From positions 1 through 33,372 of the forward strand of contig CAJUID010000034.1 of the NCBI GenBank assembly GCA_910585905.1: a stretch of DNA of 33,372 nucleotides. The letters run 5' to 3'. A model generated the notes under the pieces. That model was not told where the DNA came from. It did not search any database and saw only the letters and a list, made by a program, of their open reading frames with translations. This document shows, piece after piece, positions 17,366 to 24,962 of this stretch. The position numbers were made by a program, and so were the translations under genes. The stretch comes from an uncultured Lachnospiraceae bacterium (GTDB taxonomy: Bacteria; Bacillota; Clostridia; Lachnospirales; Lachnospiraceae). The first letter of the stretch is position 1; the number at the start of each line of letters is the position of its first letter.

Positions 17366-17971
17366 CTACAATGTACAAAAATTCTTTAAAATCTGCAGGC
17401 CAACTTCGCCACTCTTTTCTGGATGAAACTGGCAGGCAAAAAGATTTCCCCGTTCAACTGAGGCATGTACATGAGTAATATACTCTGTTGTAGCTGCCAC
17501 ATCAGAAAGGTCTGCTGCTTCCAGATAATAAGAATGTACAAAATATACATAGGACTGCTGTGGAATCCCCAAAAAAAGCCTTGCGTCTTCTTGAATCTCC
17601 AGCGAATTCCAGCCCATATGCGGAATCTTATAACTTTCTGCCTTTGGGAATGCCACAATTTTTCCCGGAAGAATCCCTAATCCCTCCACTCCTGGAGCCT
17701 CATCGCTGCTCTCAAATAACAACTGAAGCCCCATACAAATTCCCAAAAAAGGCGTATTAGCTAACACAACCTGCCGTATCACCTCCACCAGCCCAAACTG
17801 ATGCAACTTTTCCATGGCATCGCCAAAAGCACCTACCCCCGGCAGAATCACCTTATCTGCCCCAAGAATCTCCTCTGCATCCCTGGTAATCTTGCATTCA
17901 GCTCCAAGATGCTGGATTGCTTTCTCCACACTTTTCAAATTGCCTGCATCATAATCAATTATCGCAATCAT
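17366..17971 (-). CDS. hisH: Imidazole glycerol phosphate synthase glutaminase subunit HisH
   Basis: 201 residues, class I glutamine amidotransferase. IIDYDAGNLKSVEKA is the HisH start; the nucleophile Cys is in PFLGICMGLQLLFESS (Cys79) and the His-Glu pair is in ACQFHPEKSG (about His183, Glu185). It hydrolyses glutamine and passes ammonia through the HisF barrel. The binding site (AAAGGAA, about 11 bases before ATG) is moderate. First gene of hisH-hisF-ung. It follows the terminator of the acidic membrane-protein gene, so a promoter should lie in the 130-base gap above it, though I could not pick one with confidence. Confidence 0.95.
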   Translation of the reverse strand: MIAIIDYDAGNLKSVEKAIQHLGAECKITRDAEEILGADKVILPGVGAFGDAMEKLHQFGLVEVIRQVVLANTPFLGICMGLQLLFESSDEAPGVEGLGILPGKIVAFPKAESYKIPHMGWNSLEIQEDARLFLGIPQQSYVYFVHSYYLEAADLSDVAATTEYITHVHASVERGNLFACQFHPEKSGEVGLQILKNFCTL

Positions 17972-18063
17972 TCTAACTTAATTCCTTTCTGATCACAGCG
18001 TTTTTCCTGCCCACTGCCTTCCCTTTTGATAACCATATCCTTCATCCGACAATTCCCTTACAG

Positions 18064-18098
18064 CAAAACAAGCCCACCGATATGCTCACCGGTGAGCT
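18064..18098 (-). terminator. Terminator after the acidic membrane-protein gene
   Basis: Minus-strand stem AGCTCACCG / CGGTGGGCT (one wobble pair, 18071-18098) is followed by TGTTTTG. It lies seven bases after the stop codon and would end the cheV transcript. Confidence 0.75.
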
Positions 18099-18104
18099 GT
18101 TTTA

Positions 18105-19946
18105 CTATTTTTTCTTTAATCCTAATTCTATTACACGGCTCTGATAAGCATCCTTTTCAAGAGAAATAATGGAATATGCTTCTGACTCTGAGAGATTAAA
18201 CTCTTCCTGCAGCAGTGTCAAAATCTGTTTCCGGCATGTCATCATATCCTTCTCCACTTCCAAATCCATACCCTCATCGATATTTGCATCATACCGCTTC
18301 AAGCCACGGAGCAAGGAGTCCAATGCCTCAGGATAATATTTTATCCTGTCATAATTTTGATACGCATTCAAGGATTGTTGAACCTTCATTACAACCTTTA
18401 TCTTATTATAACTCTCCTCATCCTTCTCGCGCATACTCGTACCAATTGCTTCCTGATATGCCTCTGTGTACTTACCCATTTTAAAGTAGTTCATAGCCTC
18501 TTTCTTTGCGCTGGCATAACTAAAGAAATTTGTACCAGTAATCTCAACTGCCAAAAACAATACTGTAGCAATGACGATAATAGACACACCAACTTTATTC
18601 AGCTTACCAACTACTTCTAACTCAGCAGCCTCTTCTTCCTCGCGTTTTGCTTTCTTCTCCGCCTTTTCTGCCGCTTTCGCAGCTTTCTTTGCTTCCTTCT
18701 CTTTCTTTTTCTCTGCTTTTGCAGCCTCTTTCGCAGCCTTCTTTTCTGCTTTTTCAGCCTCGGCTACTTCCTTCGCCTTTGCATCCTCTTCCGCTTTCTG
18801 CGCAGCCTCTTCCTCCGCTTTCTGCGCTTGCATACGCTCTTGCTCAGCAATCTCATCTGTAATGACATTGCCAAAAACTTTTTTAAGAAGCCCTGGTTCC
18901 TTCTCTTGCTCTGCACCAGTATCCATGCCAGCATCCGGAATCATATCCGAAACATCCAGCATATCTTCCATATCGCTTACGCTGCCAAGCTCCTCCATAC
19001 TGTCTGTGCCAAACGGATTGTTTCCGATTCCCAGAATGTCAGCCATACTGTCTGTTTCTTCCGAAGCTGCTGCCTCCGGCTCTTCAATCGAACCAGTCAT
19101 ATCCAGATTGTCAAGAAGACCTCCAAGCATAGAGTCAATACCGCCATCGTCTGCTGCATCAGTGTCCACCGCACTTAACGCACCGTCAATGGAAGCATCA
19201 GCATCTCCTAAATCCAACCCAGAAAGCACATCATCTATTGAGCTTTCATCCAAAGAATCCATCGCTGCTGCCTCCGGCTCAGATTCACTTCCAGTATCCA
19301 AATCCTGCAAGACATCTTCTGCTCCCACTTCGTCCGGTATGTCAGACAACGTACCATCCAAAATACTTGCCAACTCATCATCCAGAATCATATCATCATT
19401 CAAACCGGAATCCACCTTGTCTGAATCACCTGACTCCTGAAACAATGCCTCTGCCTCACTACTATCACTGAAAATATCCGGCGCATCTGGTTGTGGGTCA
19501 ACTGACTTCATCATCACTTCATCGTCTGCAGCAAGTGTCCCATCCTCCGCAGCAAAATCAGGCAGTGGGTCATCGAATGTCTCCTCTCCCATATCTGGAA
19601 GAGGTGCCTCAGGCGTTTCTGGCTCACTCTCTGCCAAATCCGGCAATGGAATATCTGGTTCCAGCGACTCATCCGTCATATCAGGCAATGGGATATCCTC
19701 TTCTAGATCAGGAACCGGAATCACCGCATCCTCCTCTATCGCAGGCGCTGCGCCAGACCCTTCCACCATCTCTGTCATATCCGGTAAGTCCCCTAAATCT
19801 CCGATATCGCCCAGCTCACCAAACACTTCAAGATTGCTTGCAGCATCTAAATCGCCCAAATCAGCAAAGTCCACAAAGTCAGCCAGCCCATCTAGCCCGG
19901 CATCCTCGTCTAAGTTTGGCTCCTGTAACTCTTTTTCTTCACTCAA
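18105..19946 (-). CDS. Acidic low-complexity single-pass membrane protein of unknown function
   Basis: 613 residues; not a family I recognise. Three parts are clear. Residues 1 to ~345 are strongly acidic and repetitive, with recurring short motifs such as IPLPDM, IPLPDL, APLPDM and many D-L-x-D-L units. Residues ~350-447 are an Ala/Lys/Glu-rich segment likely to form a long coiled coil. One hydrophobic helix (about 452-475, VGVSIIVIATVLFLAVEITG) is followed by a ~135-residue helical C-terminal domain with a TPR-like look (YFKMGKYTEAYQEAIG, YYPEALDSLLRGLKRY). The start codon is TTG at 19946 (AGGAG eight to nine bases upstream; no better ATG). It follows cheV by 46 bases and is probably co-transcribed, suggesting a role near chemoreceptors or the cell envelope. 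The acidic half likely lies in the cytoplasm. Confidence 0.8.
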   Translation of the reverse strand: MSEEKELQEPNLDEDAGLDGLADFVDFADLGDLDAASNLEVFGELGDIGDLGDLPDMTEMVEGSGAAPAIEEDAVIPVPDLEEDIPLPDMTDESLEPDIPLPDLAESEPETPEAPLPDMGEETFDDPLPDFAAEDGTLAADDEVMMKSVDPQPDAPDIFSDSSEAEALFQESGDSDKVDSGLNDDMILDDELASILDGTLSDIPDEVGAEDVLQDLDTGSESEPEAAAMDSLDESSIDDVLSGLDLGDADASIDGALSAVDTDAADDGGIDSMLGGLLDNLDMTGSIEEPEAAASEETDSMADILGIGNNPFGTDSMEELGSVSDMEDMLDVSDMIPDAGMDTGAEQEKEPGLLKKVFGNVITDEIAEQERMQAQKAEEEAAQKAEEDAKAKEVAEAEKAEKKAAKEAAKAEKKKEKEAKKAAKAAEKAEKKAKREEEEAAELEVVGKLNKVGVSIIVIATVLFLAVEITGTNFFSYASAKKEAMNYFKMGKYTEAYQEAIGTSMREKDEESYNKIKVVMKVQQSLNAYQNYDRIKYYPEALDSLLRGLKRYDANIDEGMDLEVEKDMMTCRKQILTLLQEEFNLSESEAYSIISLEKDAYQSRVIELGLKKK

Positions 19947-19992
19947 TTCAATATCTCCTTCATCCTATTTTACTCACTGCACTGAAAAATAA

Positions 19993-20904
19993 CTATTTTT
20001 CATTTGCTGCAATCAAACCGTCTATCGCTTCTACCAACTGACCAATCTCAGGCTTTGATAACTGTGCATTTGCCCCAAGCTGCTCGCCCTTTCTCCTCAT
20101 TTCATCATTGACAAGAGAAGAGAAAATAACAACCGGCAGATGCTTTAATTTATCATCTGTCTTAATCAGTTTCGTCAAGCGATGGCCATCCATCTGAGGC
20201 ATCTCAATATCAGTAATAACACATGCCACCTTATCATCCACATTTCCGCTCTGCAGATAAGAACGAAGTTTATCCCAACACTCCTGCCCGTTATCTGTTG
20301 TGGTAATATTGTCATAACCTGCCTGCTTTAGGCAATTTACAATCATCTTGCTTAACAGTGCAGAATCCTCTGCAATTAAGATCGGTGCCTCACTGCGTCC
20401 TCTTCCGCGCATATGCTCAACATCAGAAATCTTAAGCCCTGTCTCTGGATTAATCTCAGAAACAATCTTCTCAAAATCCAAAACAATAATCAGCTTTCCA
20501 TCAATTCTTACAATACCAGTTGCCATACCCGCACCTGCAGCATTAATTGTAGAATCCGGTTTAATTATATCGCTCCATGAAACTCTGTGGATTCCCATAA
20601 CGGCATTTACATGAAATGCTGCATTCAGTTTGTTAAAATTTGTCACAATATACATATCATTTGCTGTGTTGGCAGGATGCTCCATACTCAAACATTCCGC
20701 CAGGTCAATAACAGAAATCACTTCGTCACGGGGCATAAAAATCCCCTCTATACGAGGATCCGAATTCGGTATCGGTGTAGGAACCTGATAACTCAGTATT
20801 TCACGAATCTTTGCTACATTGATTCCATAAAAGTTATCTCCCATCTGAAATTGTAAAATTTCCAGTTCATTTGTGCCGCTCTCTAATAAAATTCCTGTTT
20901 CCAT
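19993..20904 (-). CDS. cheV: Chemotaxis protein CheV (CheW-receiver fusion)
   Basis: 303 residues. Residues ~12-155 are a CheW-like coupling domain (ILQFQMGDNFYGINVAKIRE, FMPRDEVISVIDLAECL). Residues ~173-300 are a response-regulator receiver (ILIAEDSALLSKMI) with phosphoacceptor Asp232 in ITDIEMPQMDGH and Lys284 in QLSKPE. CheV couples chemoreceptors to the CheA kinase, and its phosphorylation helps adaptation. GGAGGG lies seven bases before the ATG. A good sigma-A-type promoter is seen upstream, followed in the same direction by the acidic membrane-protein gene. No other che or flagellar genes are in the window. Confidence 0.94.
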   Translation of the reverse strand: METGILLESGTNELEILQFQMGDNFYGINVAKIREILSYQVPTPIPNSDPRIEGIFMPRDEVISVIDLAECLSMEHPANTANDMYIVTNFNKLNAAFHVNAVMGIHRVSWSDIIKPDSTINAAGAGMATGIVRIDGKLIIVLDFEKIVSEINPETGLKISDVEHMRGRGRSEAPILIAEDSALLSKMIVNCLKQAGYDNITTTDNGQECWDKLRSYLQSGNVDDKVACVITDIEMPQMDGHRLTKLIKTDDKLKHLPVVIFSSLVNDEMRRKGEQLGANAQLSKPEIGQLVEAIDGLIAANEK

Positions 20905-20959
20905 GTCTTTCCCTCCAATATGTATCCACCGTCAGGCAACTCTGACTAATCTTAGAGAT

Positions 20960-20988
20960 ATTATAATCCATCTACCCCTAAAAAACAA
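20960..20988 (-). promoter_or_regulatory. Candidate cheV promoter
   Basis: Minus-strand TTGTTT (20983-20988), a 17-base spacer and a perfect TATAAT (20960-20965), about 55 bases before the cheV start. It looks vegetative rather than flagellar sigma-28 type. Confidence 0.6.
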
Positions 20989-21020
20989 CTCAATAATCAC
21001 CTGAAAACAGAAGCTGTATT

Positions 21021-21043
21021 CCGCTGCATATAAGCACCAGCGG
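21021..21043 (-). terminator. Possible hairpin after lipoprotein gene
   Basis: CCGCTG / CAGCGG stem with an 11-base loop, 36 bases beyond the lipoprotein stop. There is no T-run directly after it, so terminator function is doubtful. Confidence 0.25.
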
Positions 21044-21078
21044 TATGTTCAGTTTGCTTACATATAAAATCCGTTCTC

Positions 21079-21777
21079 TTAATGTACTGGTACAACTGCT
21101 TCTTTATTACCATTTACAAAACGTACTTTTACGTCCTTCAGTTTTGTCGATTTGCTAACTTCAAATAAAAGAACTCCCTGCTTCCTCCTGCCGCCGGCAA
21201 GTGTCTCATTAAAATACTGCAAATCCCCCTCCGCAATGGACATCATAGGTCCTCCAAGGCTTGTCGTACCAGATAACAGCTCTGCCTGCATATTCTTCTT
21301 TGCCAAGTTAACTTTTTTGGAAGCCTTTGACGTATTTGATACGCTAAAGTTTACGACTACAAGCTTATTGCCCTTCTTCGGTGTACAGACTGAAAAGCTT
21401 GAACCATAGGATGACATAACCTTATAAGCGCCTGCTTTGATATTAATTCCCGGTATTCCATAAATATCCGAAACAGACACGCTTTCATACTGCTTTGCCT
21501 CACTTCCACCCGGTGCAGAATTTCCGCCTTCCGGCTTCGAACCATCGTCCGACGGAGCCGGCGTCGGCACTGGCGTAGGAGCCGGTGTCGGTGTGGCCTG
21601 CAAAATGGAGTGGTCATAATCCAAAGAATCATCATAATTCTTGTCGTTACGCAGCAGTGCATCCGCAACATACTGTGCAGCCAGATTGTTATCCACATGC
21701 GACAAATCCGGTACTTCTGTACAGCCTGTAAGCACGGCTGCCATAGCCATTGTCAACACACACAGTTTTTTCTTCAT
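21079..21777 (-). CDS. Secreted lipoprotein with Pro-Thr linker
   Basis: 232 residues. The type II signal peptide ends in a lipobox VLTGC, so Cys19 would be lipidated and the protein anchored outside the membrane. A short helical segment is followed by a Pro/Thr/Ala-rich spacer (about residues 60-75, repeated PTPAP units) and a Gly/Ser/Glu linker. The C-terminal domain (~95-232) is beta-rich and contains NKLVVVNFSVSNTSKASKKVNL, resembling DUF4352-type immunoglobulin-like lipoprotein domains. Function is unknown; a role in envelope or ligand binding is possible. GGGAGG precedes the ATG. It follows the histidine kinase gene with a 98-base gap and its own candidate promoter, so it may be a target or partner of that two-component system. 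Confidence 0.8.
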   Translation of the reverse strand: MKKKLCVLTMAMAAVLTGCTEVPDLSHVDNNLAAQYVADALLRNDKNYDDSLDYDHSILQATPTPAPTPVPTPAPSDDGSKPEGGNSAPGGSEAKQYESVSVSDIYGIPGINIKAGAYKVMSSYGSSFSVCTPKKGNKLVVVNFSVSNTSKASKKVNLAKKNMQAELLSGTTSLGGPMMSIAEGDLQYFNETLAGGRRKQGVLLFEVSKSTKLKDVKVRFVNGNKEAVVPVH

Positions 21778-21831
21778 TTGCTACCTCCCAGAAATCCCTT
21801 CTTAATTTTACGGATTCCAACTCATGATACT

Positions 21832-21861
21832 ATAGTACCACAAAAAGCCGCATATCGTCAA
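21832..21861 (-). promoter_or_regulatory. Candidate lipoprotein-gene promoter
   Basis: Minus-strand TTGACG (21856-21861), an 18-base spacer and TACTAT (21832-21837). The -10 is part of a small palindrome TACTATAGTA. Pattern match only. Confidence 0.45.
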
Positions 21862-21875
21862 TAAATGCTTGCACC

Positions 21876-23483
21876 CTAATTCCTACAATCCAGTTCAAAC
21901 CAAAACTCCACACCATGTTCTAGATTTCTTACACCGCATTTCTGGTTCATAGAGTCCATAACCGCTTTTACAATCGACAATCCAATACCACTTCCTCCAT
22001 ATTCCCTGGTTCTCGCCTTATCCACTTTATAAAATTTAATCCAAACCTTCTCCAAATCCTCCTCCGGTATCTGGTTTCCTGAGTTGAACACACTGACACG
22101 CACAGTATCCTGCTTTCTTTCCAAAGAAACAGTAATCCTTTTTTCATAATCTACATGATTGATGGCATTGCTGATATAATTTGTCACCACCTCTTCCACC
22201 ATATACTCATCCGCCCACACATAGACCGGCCCATACTCCTGGTCAAAAGACATTTCCGCCTCTTTCTGCCCGGCAAGAAGCAAAGCTGACTGCATGACAT
22301 TCCTAATCAGGCTCACAATGTCAAAACGCTCAAACGCGGCCTGATCCTTCCCAAATTCAATCTGGTTCAACGTCAGAAGCTTCTTTACCATCTTATTCAT
22401 CTTTTTTGCCTCGTCGATAATCACCTCACAGTAAAATTCTCTGCTCTCTTTATCCTCATTAATATTGTCTTGTAATCCTTCGGCATATCCCTGGATTAGC
22501 GCAATCGGCGTCTTCAACTCATGGGAAACATTCGATAAAAATTCTTTTCTCATCTCATCAATCTGAATTTTATTTTCGATATCTTTCTGCAATTCATTAT
22601 TTGCCGTCTTCAATTCAGAAATCGTTGTTTCCAATGTTTCTGACAGCACATTAATACTACCTCCCAGTACCCCAATCTCATCGCTAGTTGTAACAGGGTA
22701 TTTTACATCAAAATCAAGCTCTGACATTCTTTTTGCAATATCCGTAATTTGTAAAATAGGTTTTGCAAAACTATTTCCTATAAAGACCATTAATATAACT
22801 CCCAATAAGAGTACACTTAGGCCCGCATACCCGATAAATCGGTTAAATACAACAATATTCTCTTGCATACTCTGGTAATTTGTGCGCAGATAAATAAATG
22901 ATCCCGAATCCAGCCCGCCAAAAAGCTCTAAGTAGTAAGAACCAATCCGCTTATCATACACTTTAAAAATAGTATACTGTTTCCTCTTTTGAATTAGTTT
23001 GCGCCCCTCCACAGAAGCGATTTCCTCCTCCCCATACATGCTATAAATATAATTCATAGTCAAATCTTCCAACATTTTTTGCTCAGTCTCTGTTACATTA
23101 GGATAATCAAAACTATAATTAAATTGATAAAAAACACTGCCTACAAGTTTTTGTACCCGAAGAACCCGAAAAACATAGAGATTTACAGAACTATTCTGTT
23201 CTATGATTTCAAGATTTAGCTGACTGGCAGAAGCCATCTCCTGATTTCCACTGACATAGCCCTCATCTTCATTGACCACCTTATTTGCATCAAAAAAAGA
23301 TTCTGCAAGCTGGGAAACTTTATTATACTCATAATATGTTGACAAAAGAGTATAATTCATAAACCAAAGTGCAAATAATACAAGCCCCATCATCAGAATC
23401 ATAACAATAATCAATTTTGTTCGGATTGACTGTGTCATCTTTACAGAATGAGAATAAAACTTCCTCTCCCTATGTTTCACCAT
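21876..23483 (-). CDS. Membrane sensor histidine kinase
   Basis: 535 residues. A first membrane helix (about 22-42) is followed by a ~165-residue extracellular sensor region and a second helix (about 216-238). A HAMP linker (about 239-292) and coiled segment follow. The HisKA domain has phospho-acceptor His321 in EFLSNVSHELKTPIALIQGY, and the HATPase_c domain shows NYISNAINH (N box) and GGSGIGLSIVK (G box, ~496-504). It autophosphorylates and passes phosphate to the neighbouring OmpR-type regulator. The start at 23483 has GGAGG close upstream; an in-frame ATG at 23507 has none. It begins 33 bases after the regulator gene, so they form an operon. The signal is unknown; the sensor domain matches no fold I can name. 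Confidence 0.93.
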   Translation of the reverse strand: MVKHRERKFYSHSVKMTQSIRTKLIIVMILMMGLVLFALWFMNYTLLSTYYEYNKVSQLAESFFDANKVVNEDEGYVSGNQEMASASQLNLEIIEQNSSVNLYVFRVLRVQKLVGSVFYQFNYSFDYPNVTETEQKMLEDLTMNYIYSMYGEEEIASVEGRKLIQKRKQYTIFKVYDKRIGSYYLELFGGLDSGSFIYLRTNYQSMQENIVVFNRFIGYAGLSVLLLGVILMVFIGNSFAKPILQITDIAKRMSELDFDVKYPVTTSDEIGVLGGSINVLSETLETTISELKTANNELQKDIENKIQIDEMRKEFLSNVSHELKTPIALIQGYAEGLQDNINEDKESREFYCEVIIDEAKKMNKMVKKLLTLNQIEFGKDQAAFERFDIVSLIRNVMQSALLLAGQKEAEMSFDQEYGPVYVWADEYMVEEVVTNYISNAINHVDYEKRITVSLERKQDTVRVSVFNSGNQIPEEDLEKVWIKFYKVDKARTREYGGSGIGLSIVKAVMDSMNQKCGVRNLEHGVEFWFELDCRN

Positions 23484-23516
23484 AAACCCCTCCGTTCTTC
23501 CTGCCATCGAAAGGCA

Positions 23517-24191
23517 TTATTGTATATCAAATTTATATCCCATTCCCCAGATTGTCTTAATATAAGCCCCCTTATCCCCCATTTTACTTCGGAGTTTTTT
23601 TACATGAGTATCAATCGTCCTCGCATCACCAAAATAATCATAATTCCACACATTATTCAAAATACGTTCTCTAGAAAGGGCAATCCCCTGATTCTCTATA
23701 AAATAAGAAAGCAACTCAAATTCTTTAAAACTAAGTTCAACAATTTTTCCGTCAATCATCACCTCATGTGCCGACTGGTCTAAAACAATCCCGCCAATCT
23801 CTGTCTTTCCCTCACCTTTAACATTTGTCCGACGGAGCACTGCCTCCACCCTTGCCACGAGAATCTTAGGGCTGAATGGCTTGGAAATATACTCATCCAC
23901 TCCCAGTTCAAACCCAAGCAGCTCGTCCCTCTCATCACTTTTTGCTGTCAGCATGATAATCGGCACCTGCGAATACTGCCTGATTTCCCGGCAAACTTCC
24001 CAACCATCCATTTTCGGCATCATCACATCCAATATAATCAGAGCAATATCCTTTTTCTCATAAAAAATCCCTACGGCTTCTTCTCCATCCCCGGCCTCTA
24101 GGACTTCATAGTCCTGCTTCACCAAAAAATCCCGAACAAGCTTGCGCATTCTAGTTTCATCATCCACCACTAAAATTTTTAACTTTTCCAT
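23517..24191 (-). CDS. OmpR/PhoB-family response regulator
   Basis: 224 residues. The receiver domain has acidic pair Asp10/Asp11 (ILVVDDE), phospho-acceptor Asp55 (LIILDVMMPKMDG), Thr82 (IIMLTAKSD) and Lys104 (YISKPF), all intact. The C-terminal winged helix (about 128-223) shows VELSFKEFELLSYFIENQG, SRERILNNVWNYDYFGDARTIDTHVKKLRSKMGDKG and IKTIWGMGYKF, typical of PhoB-type effectors. It should bind direct-repeat sites upstream of its targets after phosphorylation by the adjacent kinase. Its ribosome binding site is GGGGGA, rather far from the ATG. First gene of regulator-kinase, possibly with the lipoprotein gene downstream. Confidence 0.95.
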   Translation of the reverse strand: MEKLKILVVDDETRMRKLVRDFLVKQDYEVLEAGDGEEAVGIFYEKKDIALIILDVMMPKMDGWEVCREIRQYSQVPIIMLTAKSDERDELLGFELGVDEYISKPFSPKILVARVEAVLRRTNVKGEGKTEIGGIVLDQSAHEVMIDGKIVELSFKEFELLSYFIENQGIALSRERILNNVWNYDYFGDARTIDTHVKKLRSKMGDKGAYIKTIWGMGYKFDIQ

Positions 24192-24225
24192 ATATTCTCT
24201 ATTCCCCCATCTGCATATCCGTTAC

Positions 24226-24253
24226 TCTATAGCAATACATTAATTAGGGGCAA
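24226..24253 (-). promoter_or_regulatory. Candidate response-regulator promoter
   Basis: Minus-strand TTGCCC (24248-24253), a 16-base spacer and TATAGA (24226-24231), about 30 bases before the start codon. Moderate match. Confidence 0.4.
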
Positions 24254-24286
24254 AATCCCCTTTGACCCCAACATCATGGCATAAAG

Positions 24287-24329
24287 TAAGGTATACTAAC
24301 ATAGAACCTGCCTATATCAGTATACCTTA
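24287..24329. repeat. Inverted repeat between coiled-coil membrane gene and regulator gene
   Basis: 11-base perfect arms (TAAGGTATACT at 24287-24297 and its complement 24319-24329) with a 21-base loop, inside which TATAG/CTATA can also pair. It has no strong T-run. It could end the upstream operon or be an operator for the two-component genes. Confidence 0.55.
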
Positions 24330-24354
24330 AAATTATGTAAATATTGTGAAAGGA

Positions 24355-24933
24355 TCATGGAAGTTTCAGTTCTCTTTCTTCCAGTTCCTTTTCTTTTTCT
24401 TCCAGTTGCTGCTGCCATTCTTCATATTCGTTGACAATCTCATTGCGTATATTCTCTTCATAGTTTGTAAAATACGTAAAAATAGAATATTGGTTGCGCG
24501 AAGTAATAAAAAGCATAACGCCTATTACGACAATCAAAACTAAAATCAAGAAATTTTTAATCACACTGCCTGACTTTGCCTTCTGGTATGCCTCCTTATA
24601 TTTATTTAATTCCCTCGCTTCCGCACCGCTCTTAGCAGACTTTTCCTTAGACACCATAACAATACGCCCTGTTGGGATTGGCTCCAAAATATCTTCCGTT
24701 ACAGTTTCCGAGCCAAGGAGACGCTTCCTTAACTCCTCCAAAAAAACAAGGCCGAAAACTGTTTGAAATGACTTTTTTTCTACTGAGAGCTTATAAATCT
24801 TATACACATCTTTCATATTTGCCATATCTGTATTTGCAGATAAATATGCGATGGTTTCCTTCTCCTTTAATGCACGTTCATAATCAGAGGCGTTTTGAAA
24901 AACATATCCATCAACAGTATACTGATTTCCCAT
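24355..24933 (-). CDS. Small single-pass membrane protein with C-terminal coiled coil, unknown function
   Basis: 192 residues, unrecognised. The N-terminal ~120 residues are soluble and charged (MGNQYTVDGYVFQNASDYER onward, with a short motif GLVFLEELRKRLLG). A single hydrophobic helix follows at about 124-144 (VIKNFLILVLIVVIGVMLFI). The last ~35 residues are Glu/Lys-rich with regular spacing (EEWQQQLEEKEKELEEREL), a probable coiled coil. With no signal peptide, the N-terminal part is likely cytoplasmic and the coiled coil outside, though the reverse is possible. A strong GGGGGG-type site precedes the ATG. It starts 29 bases after the anchored foldase gene, so the two are probably translated from one transcript and may cooperate at the membrane. 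Confidence 0.75.
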   Translation of the reverse strand: MGNQYTVDGYVFQNASDYERALKEKETIAYLSANTDMANMKDVYKIYKLSVEKKSFQTVFGLVFLEELRKRLLGSETVTEDILEPIPTGRIVMVSKEKSAKSGAEARELNKYKEAYQKAKSGSVIKNFLILVLIVVIGVMLFITSRNQYSIFTYFTNYEENIRNEIVNEYEEWQQQLEEKEKELEERELKLP

Positions 24934-24962
24934 AAAAATCCCCCCTTCCGCACATCTGCGAA

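Noticed and set aside
18571..19440. Long Ser/Ala-rich plus-strand open frame opposite the acidic membrane-protein gene
   Set aside because: It mirrors the biased Asp/Glu/Ala/Lys codon composition of the real minus-strand gene, has no ribosome binding site or family similarity, and sits wholly antisense to it.
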